NCBI GenBank assembly: GCA_945906915.1
Contig: CAMDSI010000020.1
Location: 1-19,120 of the forward strand
Source of the DNA: Spirosoma fluviale
GTDB lineage: Bacteria > Bacteroidota > Bacteroidia > Cytophagales > Spirosomataceae
Length of the DNA stretch: 19,120 nt
Direction of reading: 5' to 3'
The notes beneath the pieces were generated by a model. It searched no databases. It was not told where the DNA came from and worked only from the letters and a program-made list of their open reading frames with translations. Below, piece after piece: positions 1 through 7,818 of this stretch (position 1 is its first letter; each line of letters starts with the position of its first letter). The translations under genes and the position numbers were made by a program.

Positions 1-226
1 GAAGTCCTTGCATTTTGCAGTCTTTGAAATGTACTTTTTGGAGGGACGCGCCGCTAATTTTAACTAAGCTGAGATTACAGGATTCAAACGTACAGTCGCT
101 GAACTGAAAATTTTGAAAATCGGCAGATTCGAACAAGCAGTTTTTGAAAATGCAATGTTCGTATTCGCCTATTACTAGGGTGCTTTGTTTCTCGATTTTT
201 TGGTCGACGATATAAGGCTTTTCCAT
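1..226 (-). CDS. Pentapeptide-repeat protein (5' part, cut by window edge)
   Basis: Reading the minus strand from the ATG at 226 gives 75 codons with no stop before the window edge. After an N-terminal lead (MEKPYIVDQKIEKQ) the peptide settles into five-residue steps with a central Phe/Leu: CIFKN, CLFES, ADFQN, FQFSD, CTFES, CNLSL, then ASLQK, VHFKD. This is the A(D/N)LXX signature of pentapeptide repeats, which fold as a right-handed quadrilateral beta-helix. Family members include Qnr/MfpA-type DNA-gyrase protectors and many proteins of unknown role. Cys and Phe are frequent in the coils, as in Qnr-like members, but the part visible is too short to assign a function. It is divergent from the AlkB-like gene, with 60 bp between the start codons. 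Family call is confident; function is unknown. Confidence 0.8.
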   Translation of the reverse strand, partial: MEKPYIVDQKIEKQSTLVIGEYEHCIFKNCLFESADFQNFQFSDCTFESCNLSLVKISGASLQKVHFKDCKMQGL

Positions 227-249
227 GCCGCAAATTAGGGATATTTTCC

Positions 250-257
250 TACTTTTG
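250..257 (+). promoter_or_regulatory. Candidate -7 box for the AlkB-like gene
   Basis: TACTTTTG matches the Bacteroidota primary-sigma -7 consensus TAnnTTTG exactly. Transcription would begin near 264, about 23 nt before the ATG at 287. That argues against the in-frame GTG at 263 as the start. I see no clear TTG -33 element at the expected distance. Confidence 0.45.
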
Positions 258-286
258 CGCTAGTGCTACTACCCTTTTTACGAAAT

Positions 287-907
287 ATGCAGCTATTCGA
301 TTTTCCTGCGGACCCCTCTATTAACCTGCTTCCAGGTGACGGAATCGTGCACTATTACGGGAAATTGATGACTTCTGAAGAGGCAGGCGCTATGGCTGAG
401 GCGCTACTGAATCGCATCGAATGGCGAAACGATGAGGCGGTCATCTACGGCAAACGCATTATCACGAAACGCAAGGTAGCTTGGTATGGAGATCAACCAT
501 TTTCCTATACCTATTCGAAAACTACGAAGACGGCTTTGCCTTGGACACCAGAGTTACAAATCTTGAAAAACCTCGCCGAAAAACATTCCGGCGAAACCTA
601 TAATTCCTGTCTCTTGAACCTCTACCACGATGGCTCCGAAGGCATGGCCTGGCACAGTGATGGTGAAAAAGATTTGCGAAAAAATGGGGCGATTGCCTCG
701 CTTAGTTTTGGCGCAGAAAGAAAATTCTGTTTTAAGCACAAACATTCCGGCGAAAAAATAGACGTCTTCCTAGAAGCCGGAAGCCTGCTCGTGATGAAAG
801 GCGAAACGCAAACCCACTGGCTACATCGTCTGCCGCCCAGCACGAAAATTCATCAGCCTAGAATAAATTTGACTTTCAGAACGATCGTCACTACCAGCGC
901 CACATAG
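287..907 (+). CDS. AlkB-family 2-oxoglutarate/Fe(II) dioxygenase
   Basis: A 206-residue protein of the AlkB family (ALKBH2/3-like), which oxidatively removes alkyl groups from 1-methyladenine and 3-methylcytosine in DNA or RNA, using Fe(II), O2 and 2-oxoglutarate in the cytoplasm. The iron ligands are visible as H123-x-D125 (AWHSDGE) and H180 (THWLHRLPP). The 2-oxoglutarate-binding arginines are in RINLTFR (R192, R198). The NLYHDG segment (111-116) just before the HxD is also typical. An in-frame GTG at 263 would add eight residues, but the candidate promoter at 250-257 favours the ATG at 287. The last 55 bp overlap the 3' end of the acyltransferase on the other strand, so no terminator separates the two. 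Family assignment is strong; the exact substrate is not readable from sequence. Confidence 0.9.
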   Translation: MQLFDFPADPSINLLPGDGIVHYYGKLMTSEEAGAMAEALLNRIEWRNDEAVIYGKRIITKRKVAWYGDQPFSYTYSKTTKTALPWTPELQILKNLAEKHSGETYNSCLLNLYHDGSEGMAWHSDGEKDLRKNGAIASLSFGAERKFCFKHKHSGEKIDVFLEAGSLLVMKGETQTHWLHRLPPSTKIHQPRINLTFRTIVTTSAT

Positions 908-1668
908 ACTGGAAAGGTAAAGAGTAAAATTGCAAAAAGCACCGAGTCATAAAATACCGTCCCTTTCGTTTTCGCATAGGCGAAAGCCCGCACCGGGATA
1001 TACAAAGGCAAGGCAAAATAATAGAGTAATCCACGAGGGAATCCGGGATGCTTAGGAACCTCAATCAAGCGTTCCATTTTCTCAAAAACCGTCGCATTAA
1101 ATCGCACGCGATCTACGGCATCCGCGATCGGCTGAGGCCACGTCAAGTTCTCAAAAGCCAGATGAATTCCTTTCCCAAAACCCGTAAAACTCGAATAACC
1201 TATTCCCGCAATCTGAACAACGGGGAAGATTCCTTCCGCGTGTGCGCTCTCTAAAATACGACTGGCCCCCTTCTTAAAAGGTTGTAATTCGTGGGTATTG
1301 AGGCAAATTCCTTCAATGAAAATCAAGACTATTCCGTCTTTGCGGAGGCATTCCACCGCCTGGCGGAAGGTATTTGAGTTTAGGTGGAGATGCTCTTTAC
1401 CTTCTCTTTGGCGAAATACAGGAAGCAGGTGAAGTTGCCTTAACAAAAACCCGAAGACTGGATTTCTGAACACATCTCCCCTGGCTAAATAGTTGATTTT
1501 GCGCGGATACAAGGCACCGATAATCACAGCGTCCAAAAACGAATCCGGGTGGTTTACCACTAATAGGACGGGACCTTTCGTGTTCATCAACTCCGCATTT
1601 TTCACCACGATGGACGGGCAAAAGATACGCAGCGCAAAACGAACCAATATTTTTAATAGAAAGATCAA
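853..1668 (-). CDS. PlsC-like lysophospholipid acyltransferase (HX5D subfamily)
   Basis: A 271-residue membrane-associated acyltransferase of the PlsC/LPLAT superfamily, likely acylating a lysophospholipid or glycerol-phosphate-type acceptor at the inner membrane. The catalytic block reads NHPDSFLD (H40, D46), with five residues between His and Asp instead of the usual four. The block corresponding to FPEGT reads FIEGI (E119-G120), followed by a QPFKKGA segment typical of the family. The N-terminus is hydrophobic, and a hydrophobic helix lies at about 240-268. The start is a TTG at 1668; an in-frame stop lies just upstream and the next Met (28) would remove part of the conserved N-terminal helix, so TTG is favoured. 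It is divergent from the SBF transporter (44 bp gap) and its 3' end overlaps the AlkB-like gene. Substrate unknown. Confidence 0.85.
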   Translation of the reverse strand: MIFLLKILVRFALRIFCPSIVVKNAELMNTKGPVLLVVNHPDSFLDAVIIGALYPRKINYLARGDVFRNPVFGFLLRQLHLLPVFRQREGKEHLHLNSNTFRQAVECLRKDGIVLIFIEGICLNTHELQPFKKGASRILESAHAEGIFPVVQIAGIGYSSFTGFGKGIHLAFENLTWPQPIADAVDRVRFNATVFEKMERLIEVPKHPGFPRGLLYYFALPLYIPVRAFAYAKTKGTVFYDSVLFAILLFTFPVYVALVVTIVLKVKFILG

Positions 1669-1712
1669 GTATTTTTATAATTTTAAGCACCGCAAGGTTT
1701 AAAAAATATCGC

Positions 1713-2567
1713 ATGCAAGCAAACTTTCTCTCTGTCGTTTTAATGCCCATCGCCCTCGCCATTATCATGACGGGCTTAGGCTTATCGCTTACCATCGCAG
1801 ATTTTAAACGGGTCTACGAATACCCTAAAGCTGTTCTCATAGGACTGGGCACTCAGATGATTCTCTTACCTATCATCTGCTTTTTCATCGTGAAAGCCTT
1901 AGCGCTTCCGTCCGAATTAGCCGTAGGTTTAATGCTATTAGCAGCCGCTCCGGGAGGTCCTTCCGCGAATCTTTATTCGCATATTGCCAAAGGCGACGTC
2001 GCCCTCAATGTCACCCTCACCGCCCTAAACAGTATTCTTTCCGTCATCTCGATTGCCTTTATCGTAAATCTTTCGATGAAGCTATTGATGCAACAGGATG
2101 CGTACATACCCTTGCAATTCTCGAAAGTGTTAGAAGTTTGTATGATCGTGATTTTACCCGTTTCGATCGGAATGATCATTCGAAAAAAAGCACCCGGATT
2201 CTCGGCGCGACTAGAAGCTCCAGTGAAAATTTTGTCTGCCATATTCCTCGCCTTGATCATCTTTTTAGCCGGATGGAAAGAACGCGATCACCTGATGTAC
2301 GATATTCAAACCGTAGGCTTAGCCTGCCTGTTATTTAATGTGGCCTGTCTTTCGATCGGGTATTATTTGCCCCGTTTATTGAATCTAGATAAGAAACAAG
2401 CCATCGCAATTGGGATGGAAATAGGCATTCACAATGGAACACTAGCGATTTTTATTGCCTTAAATGTGATAGGAAATGGAACGATGACGATTCCAGCTGT
2501 GATTTATAGCATCATTATGTTTATAACGGCGGCTATTTTTGGCTGGCTAGTCAATTTGCGAAACTAG
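1713..2567 (+). CDS. Bile acid:sodium symporter (SBF/BASS) family transporter
   Basis: A 284-residue, very hydrophobic protein with about nine to ten membrane spans, matching the BASS/SBF family of sodium-coupled organic-anion transporters. Family marks are the glycine- and proline-rich unwound segment AAAPGGPSAN (77-86) and EIGIHNG (236-242), the equivalent of the ExGxQN sodium-site motif in the second crossover helix. It probably sits in the inner membrane and moves an organic acid or similar anion with Na+; real bile acids are unlikely as the natural substrate in a free-living bacterium. The ATG lies 44 bp from the divergent acyltransferase start. The stop overlaps the VF530-family gene on the other strand by 4 bp. 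Nothing nearby reveals the substrate. Confidence 0.88.
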   Translation: MQANFLSVVLMPIALAIIMTGLGLSLTIADFKRVYEYPKAVLIGLGTQMILLPIICFFIVKALALPSELAVGLMLLAAAPGGPSANLYSHIAKGDVALNVTLTALNSILSVISIAFIVNLSMKLLMQQDAYIPLQFSKVLEVCMIVILPVSIGMIIRKKAPGFSARLEAPVKILSAIFLALIIFLAGWKERDHLMYDIQTVGLACLLFNVACLSIGYYLPRLLNLDKKQAIAIGMEIGIHNGTLAIFIALNVIGNGTMTIPAVIYSIIMFITAAIFGWLVNLRN

Positions 2568-2809
2568 TCTGCGGACTCCGAGCTAGCTTTTTTCTTTTCG
2601 ATCTTTTTAACATTCCAAATATACAGCGTCTCCACCTTCGACCTCGCCCAAGGCGTCTTGCGTAAGAAAGTCAAACTCGATTTAATGCTCGGATCACTCG
2701 CAAAACAATTAATGCGAATCTTGCGCGCCATCTCTTCCCAACCTAATAAATCGACTAGATCAGTTAGGATTGTTTCCAGTGTTACACCGTGTAAGGGATC
2801 GTTGCTCAT
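2564..2809 (-). CDS. VF530-family (DUF2132) small putative DNA-binding protein
   Basis: An 81-residue protein resembling the VF530/DUF2132 family, small helical proteins proposed to bind DNA. The family core is visible from about residue 5 to 64: DPLHGVTLE, LGWEEMARKI, INCFASDPSIKSSLTFLRKTPWAR and VETLYI. The C-terminal tail (KKIEKKKASSESAD) is charged and probably disordered. Its ATG overlaps the stop of the carbonic-anhydrase-like gene (ATGA), so it is the last member of a translationally coupled three-gene minus-strand operon. Its stop overlaps the SBF transporter stop region. Cellular role unknown; family call confident. Confidence 0.85.
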   Translation of the reverse strand: MSNDPLHGVTLETILTDLVDLLGWEEMARKIRINCFASDPSIKSSLTFLRKTPWARSKVETLYIWNVKKIEKKKASSESAD

Positions 2810-3327
2810 GTAGTAGGATTAGAAAACCAAGAGGCGTACTCCACATAATTATATGCGGTACGTTTAAAAACTTCCGCCGCATCCGGGCTTACCTCTTTTA
2901 AATATTTTGCTGGATTTCCCGCATAAATAGTTCCCGCCGGAACTCGGGTTCCTTGGGTCACGACGGCTCCAGCCGCGACGATACTTCCGGATTCTATGTA
3001 GGCATCATCCATCACGATCGCCCCCATTCCGATGAGCACATTGTCTTCAATCGTACACCCATGCACGATCGCATTGTGTGCGATGGAAACATAGTCGCCT
3101 ATGGTAGTCACCGTTTTTTCAAAGGTGCAATGCACTACGGCACCATCTTGAATGTTCGTATAATTTCCAATACTAATCGAATTCACATCCCCCCGTACCA
3201 CCGCATTAAACCATATCGTACAATGATTTCCGGTGCGCACATCGCCCACAACGGTGGCATTAGGAGCAACCCAATTTTCTTCTCCGAAAGAAGGCGATAT
3301 TCCTTTTACAGGTAAGATTAAGCCCAT
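2806..3327 (-). CDS. Gamma-carbonic-anhydrase-like hexapeptide-repeat protein
   Basis: A 173-residue left-handed beta-helix protein (hexapeptide repeats such as IESGSI, VAAGAV) of the gamma-carbonic anhydrase group, which includes CamH, YrdA and PaaY. The metal-site residues are present: H66 (VVHCTF), H84 and H89 (IAHNAIVHG), plus R45 and D47 (VVRGDV) and Q60 (NIQDGAV). The first and second His are only 18 residues apart, so the acidic loop with the proton-shuttle Glu of archaeal Cam is missing, as in CamH-type proteins. It may interconvert CO2 and bicarbonate as a trimer in the cytoplasm, or have another role; many homologues are inactive or untested. It overlaps the KdsC-like gene by 10 bp upstream and the VF530-family gene by 4 bp downstream. 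Confidence 0.88.
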   Translation of the reverse strand: MGLILPVKGISPSFGEENWVAPNATVVGDVRTGNHCTIWFNAVVRGDVNSISIGNYTNIQDGAVVHCTFEKTVTTIGDYVSIAHNAIVHGCTIEDNVLIGMGAIVMDDAYIESGSIVAAGAVVTQGTRVPAGTIYAGNPAKYLKEVSPDAAEVFKRTAYNYVEYASWFSNPTT

Positions 3328-3827
3328 ATTCCTTGGAGTTTTAATACTTTTTCAATTACATCTCTCACCGCACCGCGGCCACCATGGAACGGGGAAACGT
3401 ATTTCACGACTTGATGCAATTCAGGAATCGCATCCGCCGGGCAGGTACTCAAAATATCAGGACGCGAAAGGATTTTTAAATCCGCCATATCGTCGCCCAT
3501 ATAGAGAATTTCATTTTCTTTGACCCCTAGTTTAGACAATAATTCGAGGTAGGTTTCTAACTTATCTTTCCCGCCTAAACCGAAATAGATGTGTTGAAAC
3601 TTGAGATTCTCTAAGCGTTTTTTGACCCCCGGATGACTCCCCCCTGTGATCACGCATAGTTGAAAATTCGCCTCACGCGCCTTTTCTAACGCATAGCCGT
3701 CGCGGATGTAGAAAGTGCGGAAGTGTTCACCCGTTTCGAGCACGTGAACATTGCCGTCCGTCATCACACCATCGATGTCAAAAATGAAGGCTTTTATATC
3801 CTTGAATAGGGAAAGTACGTTAGACAT
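3318..3827 (-). CDS. kdsC: KdsC-like HAD phosphatase (Kdo-8-phosphate phosphatase)
   Basis: A 169-residue HAD phosphatase without a large cap domain, the length of KdsC. KdsC removes phosphate from 3-deoxy-D-manno-octulosonate 8-phosphate to give Kdo for lipopolysaccharide. The nucleophile and acid/base are D17 and D19 in FDIDGVMTDG; motif II is T61 (ITGGSHP), then K87 (GGKDK), then motif IV GDDMADL (111-117). The C-terminal HGGRGAVR (148-155) is the loop that enters the neighbouring active site in the KdsC tetramer. No other Kdo genes are nearby, so a related sugar-phosphate phosphatase (for example, for a nonulosonic acid) cannot be excluded. It is the first gene of the minus-strand operon with the gamma-CA-like and VF530 genes. 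The ATG at 3827 is followed directly by the conserved hydrophobic strand. Confidence 0.85.
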   Translation of the reverse strand: MSNVLSLFKDIKAFIFDIDGVMTDGNVHVLETGEHFRTFYIRDGYALEKAREANFQLCVITGGSHPGVKKRLENLKFQHIYFGLGGKDKLETYLELLSKLGVKENEILYMGDDMADLKILSRPDILSTCPADAIPELHQVVKYVSPFHGGRGAVRDVIEKVLKLQGIWA

Positions 3828-3843
3828 AGGGAGTATTTTGACC

Positions 3844-3851
3844 CAAATATC
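3844..3851 (-). promoter_or_regulatory. Weak candidate -7 box for the kdsC operon
   Basis: Read on the minus strand this is GATATTTG, seven of eight matches to TAnnTTTG, ending 16 bp before the ATG at 3827. It lies in the 52-bp AT-rich spacer shared with the divergent giant-protein gene, which must also hold that gene's promoter. Confidence 0.3.
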
Positions 3852-3879
3852 TGAATATTTTATGTATTTTTATCCGTTT

Positions 3880-6800
3880 ATGCAGAATACGTCGTCTTTG
3901 TTTCGCATCCTATTTTTTATCCTCGCCCTGAATTTTGGCCTTTCTGCGCAAAAAATTCAGGTAGGACCCTATTCTATTCGGGTAAATGGAACCCAGGTAG
4001 AAAAAAATCAATGGGGCCCATCCGAAATCTCTTACCGTATAGCAAATGATAGTCTCGTTTTCCAAGTGACCGAATTTCAATGGGACGAAAAAACGAAAAC
4101 AGGATCAGCTAAAGGCGGCGAAATCACCGGTGAAAAACTGGGTCACAAAAAAGCGCGTCTACAAATCGATGCCCTTCTCTTCGAACCTGCGAATGGAACC
4201 ATGCGATTCATTTCAGCAGATTGGGTTGAAAACGACCGCGAGACGAATGGGGAAGGTTCGCTCACGCTAAGAAGAAAAGATAAACATTTCAGCTTTGAAT
4301 TTAGAGCGGCCGAACAGGTGGAAATGAAAGGAGAGGCCTGGGAAGCGGAAGGAAAACCTTTCTATAAAGACTTGCGCAAAGGCCTAACAGGCGACGCCCA
4401 TTTACATTTCGGTAAATTAGGAACGATGTCTGCTCCGCTGATTTGGTTCTTACCCGACTCGTCTATTTTAGTCCCAGCAGGTCGCTGGAGCAGTGCATTA
4501 AGCAATTCAGATTCCCTATCTAGAGGACAAGTAAGCGGTCAGTGGTACCCTAAAAACCAGACCTTCCATTTCAAAAAATTACCCGGCGCCACTAATCGTG
4601 CTTTGTTCGAAGACAGCTTCCACGAGATGCGGATGTCGGTAGATTTAGGGGTGTTGCGCGTGAAAGAAAAGCGCATCGATTTTTACCAAATTTCCGGCCG
4701 AAACCAGGTTCCCGCCTGGCTCGAATCGAAGGATTATTATAACGAGGGCCGTATTCAGGAATTGCAAGGTTTACTTACCTATAGCCCCATACGGATCTTA
4801 TACCGCTATTTAGTCGAGAATAAAACGGAGTCAGCCACGATCGGGGATCTAGCGGTCCAGGTGAATCGCAAGCCGGAACAGATTCAATCGGGCTTTCAGT
4901 CCTTCGTGGAGGCGGGGTATATGAAAATAGAGGATGATCAAATTTCTTTCACGAGTCAGGGGAAGCATTATGCACGTGTGGCGTATGAGAAAAAGGATTT
5001 TGACACCTTTTATGCGGCCTCGATGGGGAATCTTTTAGACGCAGATTCGGCCTCGATGTCCCTCGATTTAGTGGACAAGAAATTGCGCATCAGGGGTATT
5101 CAACAGGTGATGATTTCGGACTCTTTGAAGGCGGAATTCATTCCCTATGATGAGGCTTTGACCTTCCAAAAAGGGCGCGATTTCAATTTCCTAGGGGAAA
5201 TCAAGATTGGGGATTACCGTTTCCGCGGCCCAGATTTCGCTTTTAAATTCAATGATTTTACCGCACAGTTCACGAAAATTGATTCCATTACCTTCATCCC
5301 CAAAGGCCAATCAAAAGAATTTGGCGGCCAATTTAGATACGAGTCGGGATCCATCATTTTGAGTGCTCCCGGAAACAAGTCCGGCCGTTTTGGGGTCGCA
5401 GAATACCCTAAACTACTCATCCCGAATGGAATGACGGCCCATTTTGATGAGCCTTGGCGGGCAAAAGGAGTCTATGAATCGAGATACTATTTTAAAGTTC
5501 CCTCCATCGCATTAGATAGCCTAACTCAAAAGGCCCCTGTTTTCATCGGTACGTTTAATTCCCCCGGACTTTTGCCTCCTTTAAACACGCAATTGGTGTT
5601 GAAGCCGGACCAAAGTTTTGGCTTTACTTATTTTCAAAAATCCCCCTTATCCATTTATCAAAAGAAAGGAACGTTAGTGCTAAGTGAGCCTCTCGAAATG
5701 GATAAAAAAGGCTTGCACACGGCTGGAACTTTTTCGATAGCGGGGTTTCAGTCATCTACGAAAGAGGCTTTCTTGTATCCAGATTCGTTAATCAGTACGG
5801 GCCTAGGAGGAAAATTAGGCGAAATGGCGAACAAAAAAGGCCCCATCGCGACCCTTCCGGGGCATCGCTTTACTTGGTTACCTAAGGAGGATTCTCTTGC
5901 TGTTTATCCGGAGAAAAATTCTTTCGCATTGTATGGGAACCAATTGCAATTAGAGGGGCCGGTTTGGATGCATCAGAAGGAGGTTTTCGGAAAGGGGGAG
6001 ATAACTTTAGGGGATGGTAAATTACAATCGGAATTATTTTATTTCCAGCCGGCTACATGGAAATCGAAGGATGCCAGCTTATCAATAGGTCTAAAGAAGC
6101 CCGTATTTATCGCAGACAGAATCGCCATTGAAGCGGCTCCAGGCGCGGTGAACCTTGCTTTTAAACCGGTAGAGGAGACGCCAGTCACTTTACCTATTCA
6201 AGGCTATAAAACGACTTATTCAGGAGCTATTTGGGAGCAAAAAAACCAAAAAATCAAGCTCCAAAAACTCGAATTGCAATCGCTGGATTCTGCTGTGAAA
6301 TCAGGGCCCATCACGGCGAAATCCGGCGTTCTGGATCAAGTTTCTGAGGTAATATCTTTAGAAGGAGTAAAAGAATTAGAAATAGGACCGGCCACGGTTT
6401 ATCCAGCGAAAGGTTTGTTAGCTATCGCGAAAGGTGGGCAATTTAAATCATTAAGCGGTGCGAGGGCAACCGTAAATGGCCATGTTTTGGCAAACATCAA
6501 TACCGTCACAGCGAATGCGAATCGTTTCACGGGAACCGCGTCCTATTTGCTGCCGGTGGAAGGAAGCGATAGTCTGGTGATCCCCATGAAAAATTTCGAT
6601 TTTCAGCCGGAAGGAATTCGAGCGGAGGCGCGCTACATCGAAAAGACGCCGTTGAAACTGACGTCCCATCAAGAATTTAAAGGCGATGTATTTTTCCTTT
6701 CGGAGAAACCGAGTTTGGAATTTAAAGGCTCGATTCGCCCTTTATTAGGCACTTTGAAGTTTAAAACGGCTTGGATTCCGTTCGCTAATTCAAAAGGAAT

Positions 6801-7818
6801 TGTGGTGAACGACGAGTTAAAAGACGAACTCGGTCGCTCGGTAACCGCCGGAATTTTCGTGAATGCAGATAATAAATTATACCCCTCTTTCTTAGGGCCT
6901 ATGTCGAATGAAGACGATCCGGTTCTCTTTAAAGCAGCGGGGGAAGTGACGGAAGCATCCGAAGTGTATAGCATCAAAAATGCTGAATCTCAGATGCATT
7001 TATCCATCCCAAAAAAGCGCGTGGACACAGACGGGATGGTGCAATTATTTACGGGGAATAAGCTGGTGCGGTCTTTTGGCAAGATCTCCATGTCCCTAGA
7101 TACCTTAATTCCTCGTATCGAATCCTGGCTGAGTTTGCAATTCCAAGTGCCTATTCCTATTCTCGCAAAGATGGGCGATCGAATCGTGCGTTATAATCTA
7201 GATGAAGGTTTACAAACGGCGGCGGCGGATGAGCCGGAGAATCGGGATGAATATTTGAAAAGGGTGGAGCCGATTTTAGGCAAGAAATTGACGGAAACGG
7301 TCAAAACGAAGATGGATCGCGAGCACATCGCCCTGGACAAAGTGGATCCGGAATTCGCGAGTATGATCAATTTCTCCTCCGTAAAATGGGCCTGGTCGCC
7401 TAATTTGAGCGCTTTTTACTCGATTGGCGATTTGCCCTTAATTAACGTGGGGCCAGTAGATGTGAATGCAACGGTGAAGGGAATGATGGAGGTGATTAAG
7501 AAGCCCAATAAGGAGGAGTTTTACGCCTATTGGGAATTATCCGAAGATCTTTGGTATTATTTCGCTTATTTTGAGGGCGAATTAGGCGTTTATTCTTCGG
7601 ATAATTCCTTCCTTGCCACGGTAAGGGAGTCGATGAAAACCCAGAAAAAGGGCGGAATTAAAGTCGTGGAGGCAGCTGCAGAAGAAAAGAATGCTTTTGT
7701 GAAACGATTCACATCGTATTATAAACCGTTAATTCCGGTGAAGAAGGCGCCAGTGAAAAAAGAACCAACAAAAACAAAACCAGCCACAAAAGGCAAAGAG
7801 AAGACCGGTGGATTTTAA
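3880..7818 (+). CDS. Very large exported protein of unknown function (about 1312 aa)
   Basis: I do not recognise a characterised family. From the ATG at 3880 the protein opens with a signal peptide (hydrophobic core LFRILFFILALNFGL, likely cleavage after LSA at 23), so it should reach the periplasm or outer membrane; in-frame ATGs at 3862 and upstream would spoil that signal. The body is rich in short beta-strand-like stretches without obvious equal repeats. Residues 303-367 look like a winged-helix fold, followed by a well-ordered segment around KKLRIRGIQQVMISDS and FQKGRDFNFLGE. The C-terminal portion (about 1168-1284) is rich in aromatic residues (WELSEDLWYYFAYFEGE), then a Lys/Pro/Thr tail (1288-1312). 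There is no terminal sorting domain of the usual type IX kind. The stop overlaps the next gene (acyltransferase GTG) by 11 bp, so the two are probably co-translated. The arrangement suggests an envelope role, which is inference only. Confidence 0.8.
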   Translation: MQNTSSLFRILFFILALNFGLSAQKIQVGPYSIRVNGTQVEKNQWGPSEISYRIANDSLVFQVTEFQWDEKTKTGSAKGGEITGEKLGHKKARLQIDALLFEPANGTMRFISADWVENDRETNGEGSLTLRRKDKHFSFEFRAAEQVEMKGEAWEAEGKPFYKDLRKGLTGDAHLHFGKLGTMSAPLIWFLPDSSILVPAGRWSSALSNSDSLSRGQVSGQWYPKNQTFHFKKLPGATNRALFEDSFHEMRMSVDLGVLRVKEKRIDFYQISGRNQVPAWLESKDYYNEGRIQELQGLLTYSPIRILYRYLVENKTESATIGDLAVQVNRKPEQIQSGFQSFVEAGYMKIEDDQISFTSQGKHYARVAYEKKDFDTFYAASMGNLLDADSASMSLDLVDKKLRIRGIQQVMISDSLKAEFIPYDEALTFQKGRDFNFLGEIKIGDYRFRGPDFAFKFNDFTAQFTKIDSITFIPKGQSKEFGGQFRYESGSIILSAPGNKSGRFGVAEYPKLLIPNGMTAHFDEPWRAKGVYESRYYFKVPSIALDSLTQKAPVFIGTFNSPGLLPPLNTQLVLKPDQSFGFTYFQKSPLSIYQKKGTLVLSEPLEMDKKGLHTAGTFSIAGFQSSTKEAFLYPDSLISTGLGGKLGEMANKKGPIATLPGHRFTWLPKEDSLAVYPEKNSFALYGNQLQLEGPVWMHQKEVFGKGEITLGDGKLQSELFYFQPATWKSKDASLSIGLKKPVFIADRIAIEAAPGAVNLAFKPVEETPVTLPIQGYKTTYSGAIWEQKNQKIKLQKLELQSLDSAVKSGPITAKSGVLDQVSEVISLEGVKELEIGPATVYPAKGLLAIAKGGQFKSLSGARATVNGHVLANINTVTANANRFTGTASYLLPVEGSDSLVIPMKNFDFQPEGIRAEARYIEKTPLKLTSHQEFKGDVFFLSEKPSLEFKGSIRPLLGTLKFKTAWIPFANSKGIVVNDELKDELGRSVTAGIFVNADNKLYPSFLGPMSNEDDPVLFKAAGEVTEASEVYSIKNAESQMHLSIPKKRVDTDGMVQLFTGNKLVRSFGKISMSLDTLIPRIESWLSLQFQVPIPILAKMGDRIVRYNLDEGLQTAAADEPENRDEYLKRVEPILGKKLTETVKTKMDREHIALDKVDPEFASMINFSSVKWAWSPNLSAFYSIGDLPLINVGPVDVNATVKGMMEVIKKPNKEEFYAYWELSEDLWYYFAYFEGELGVYSSDNSFLATVRESMKTQKKGGIKVVEAAAEEKNAFVKRFTSYYKPLIPVKKAPVKKEPTKTKPATKGKEKTGGF

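Noticed and set aside
1397..1795. Minus-strand open frame overlapping the start of the acyltransferase, possibly a frameshifted upstream exon
   Set aside because: The acyltransferase from the TTG at 1668 already has a full hydrophobic N-terminus, and the other frame has no domain-like sequence; it is a shadow frame.
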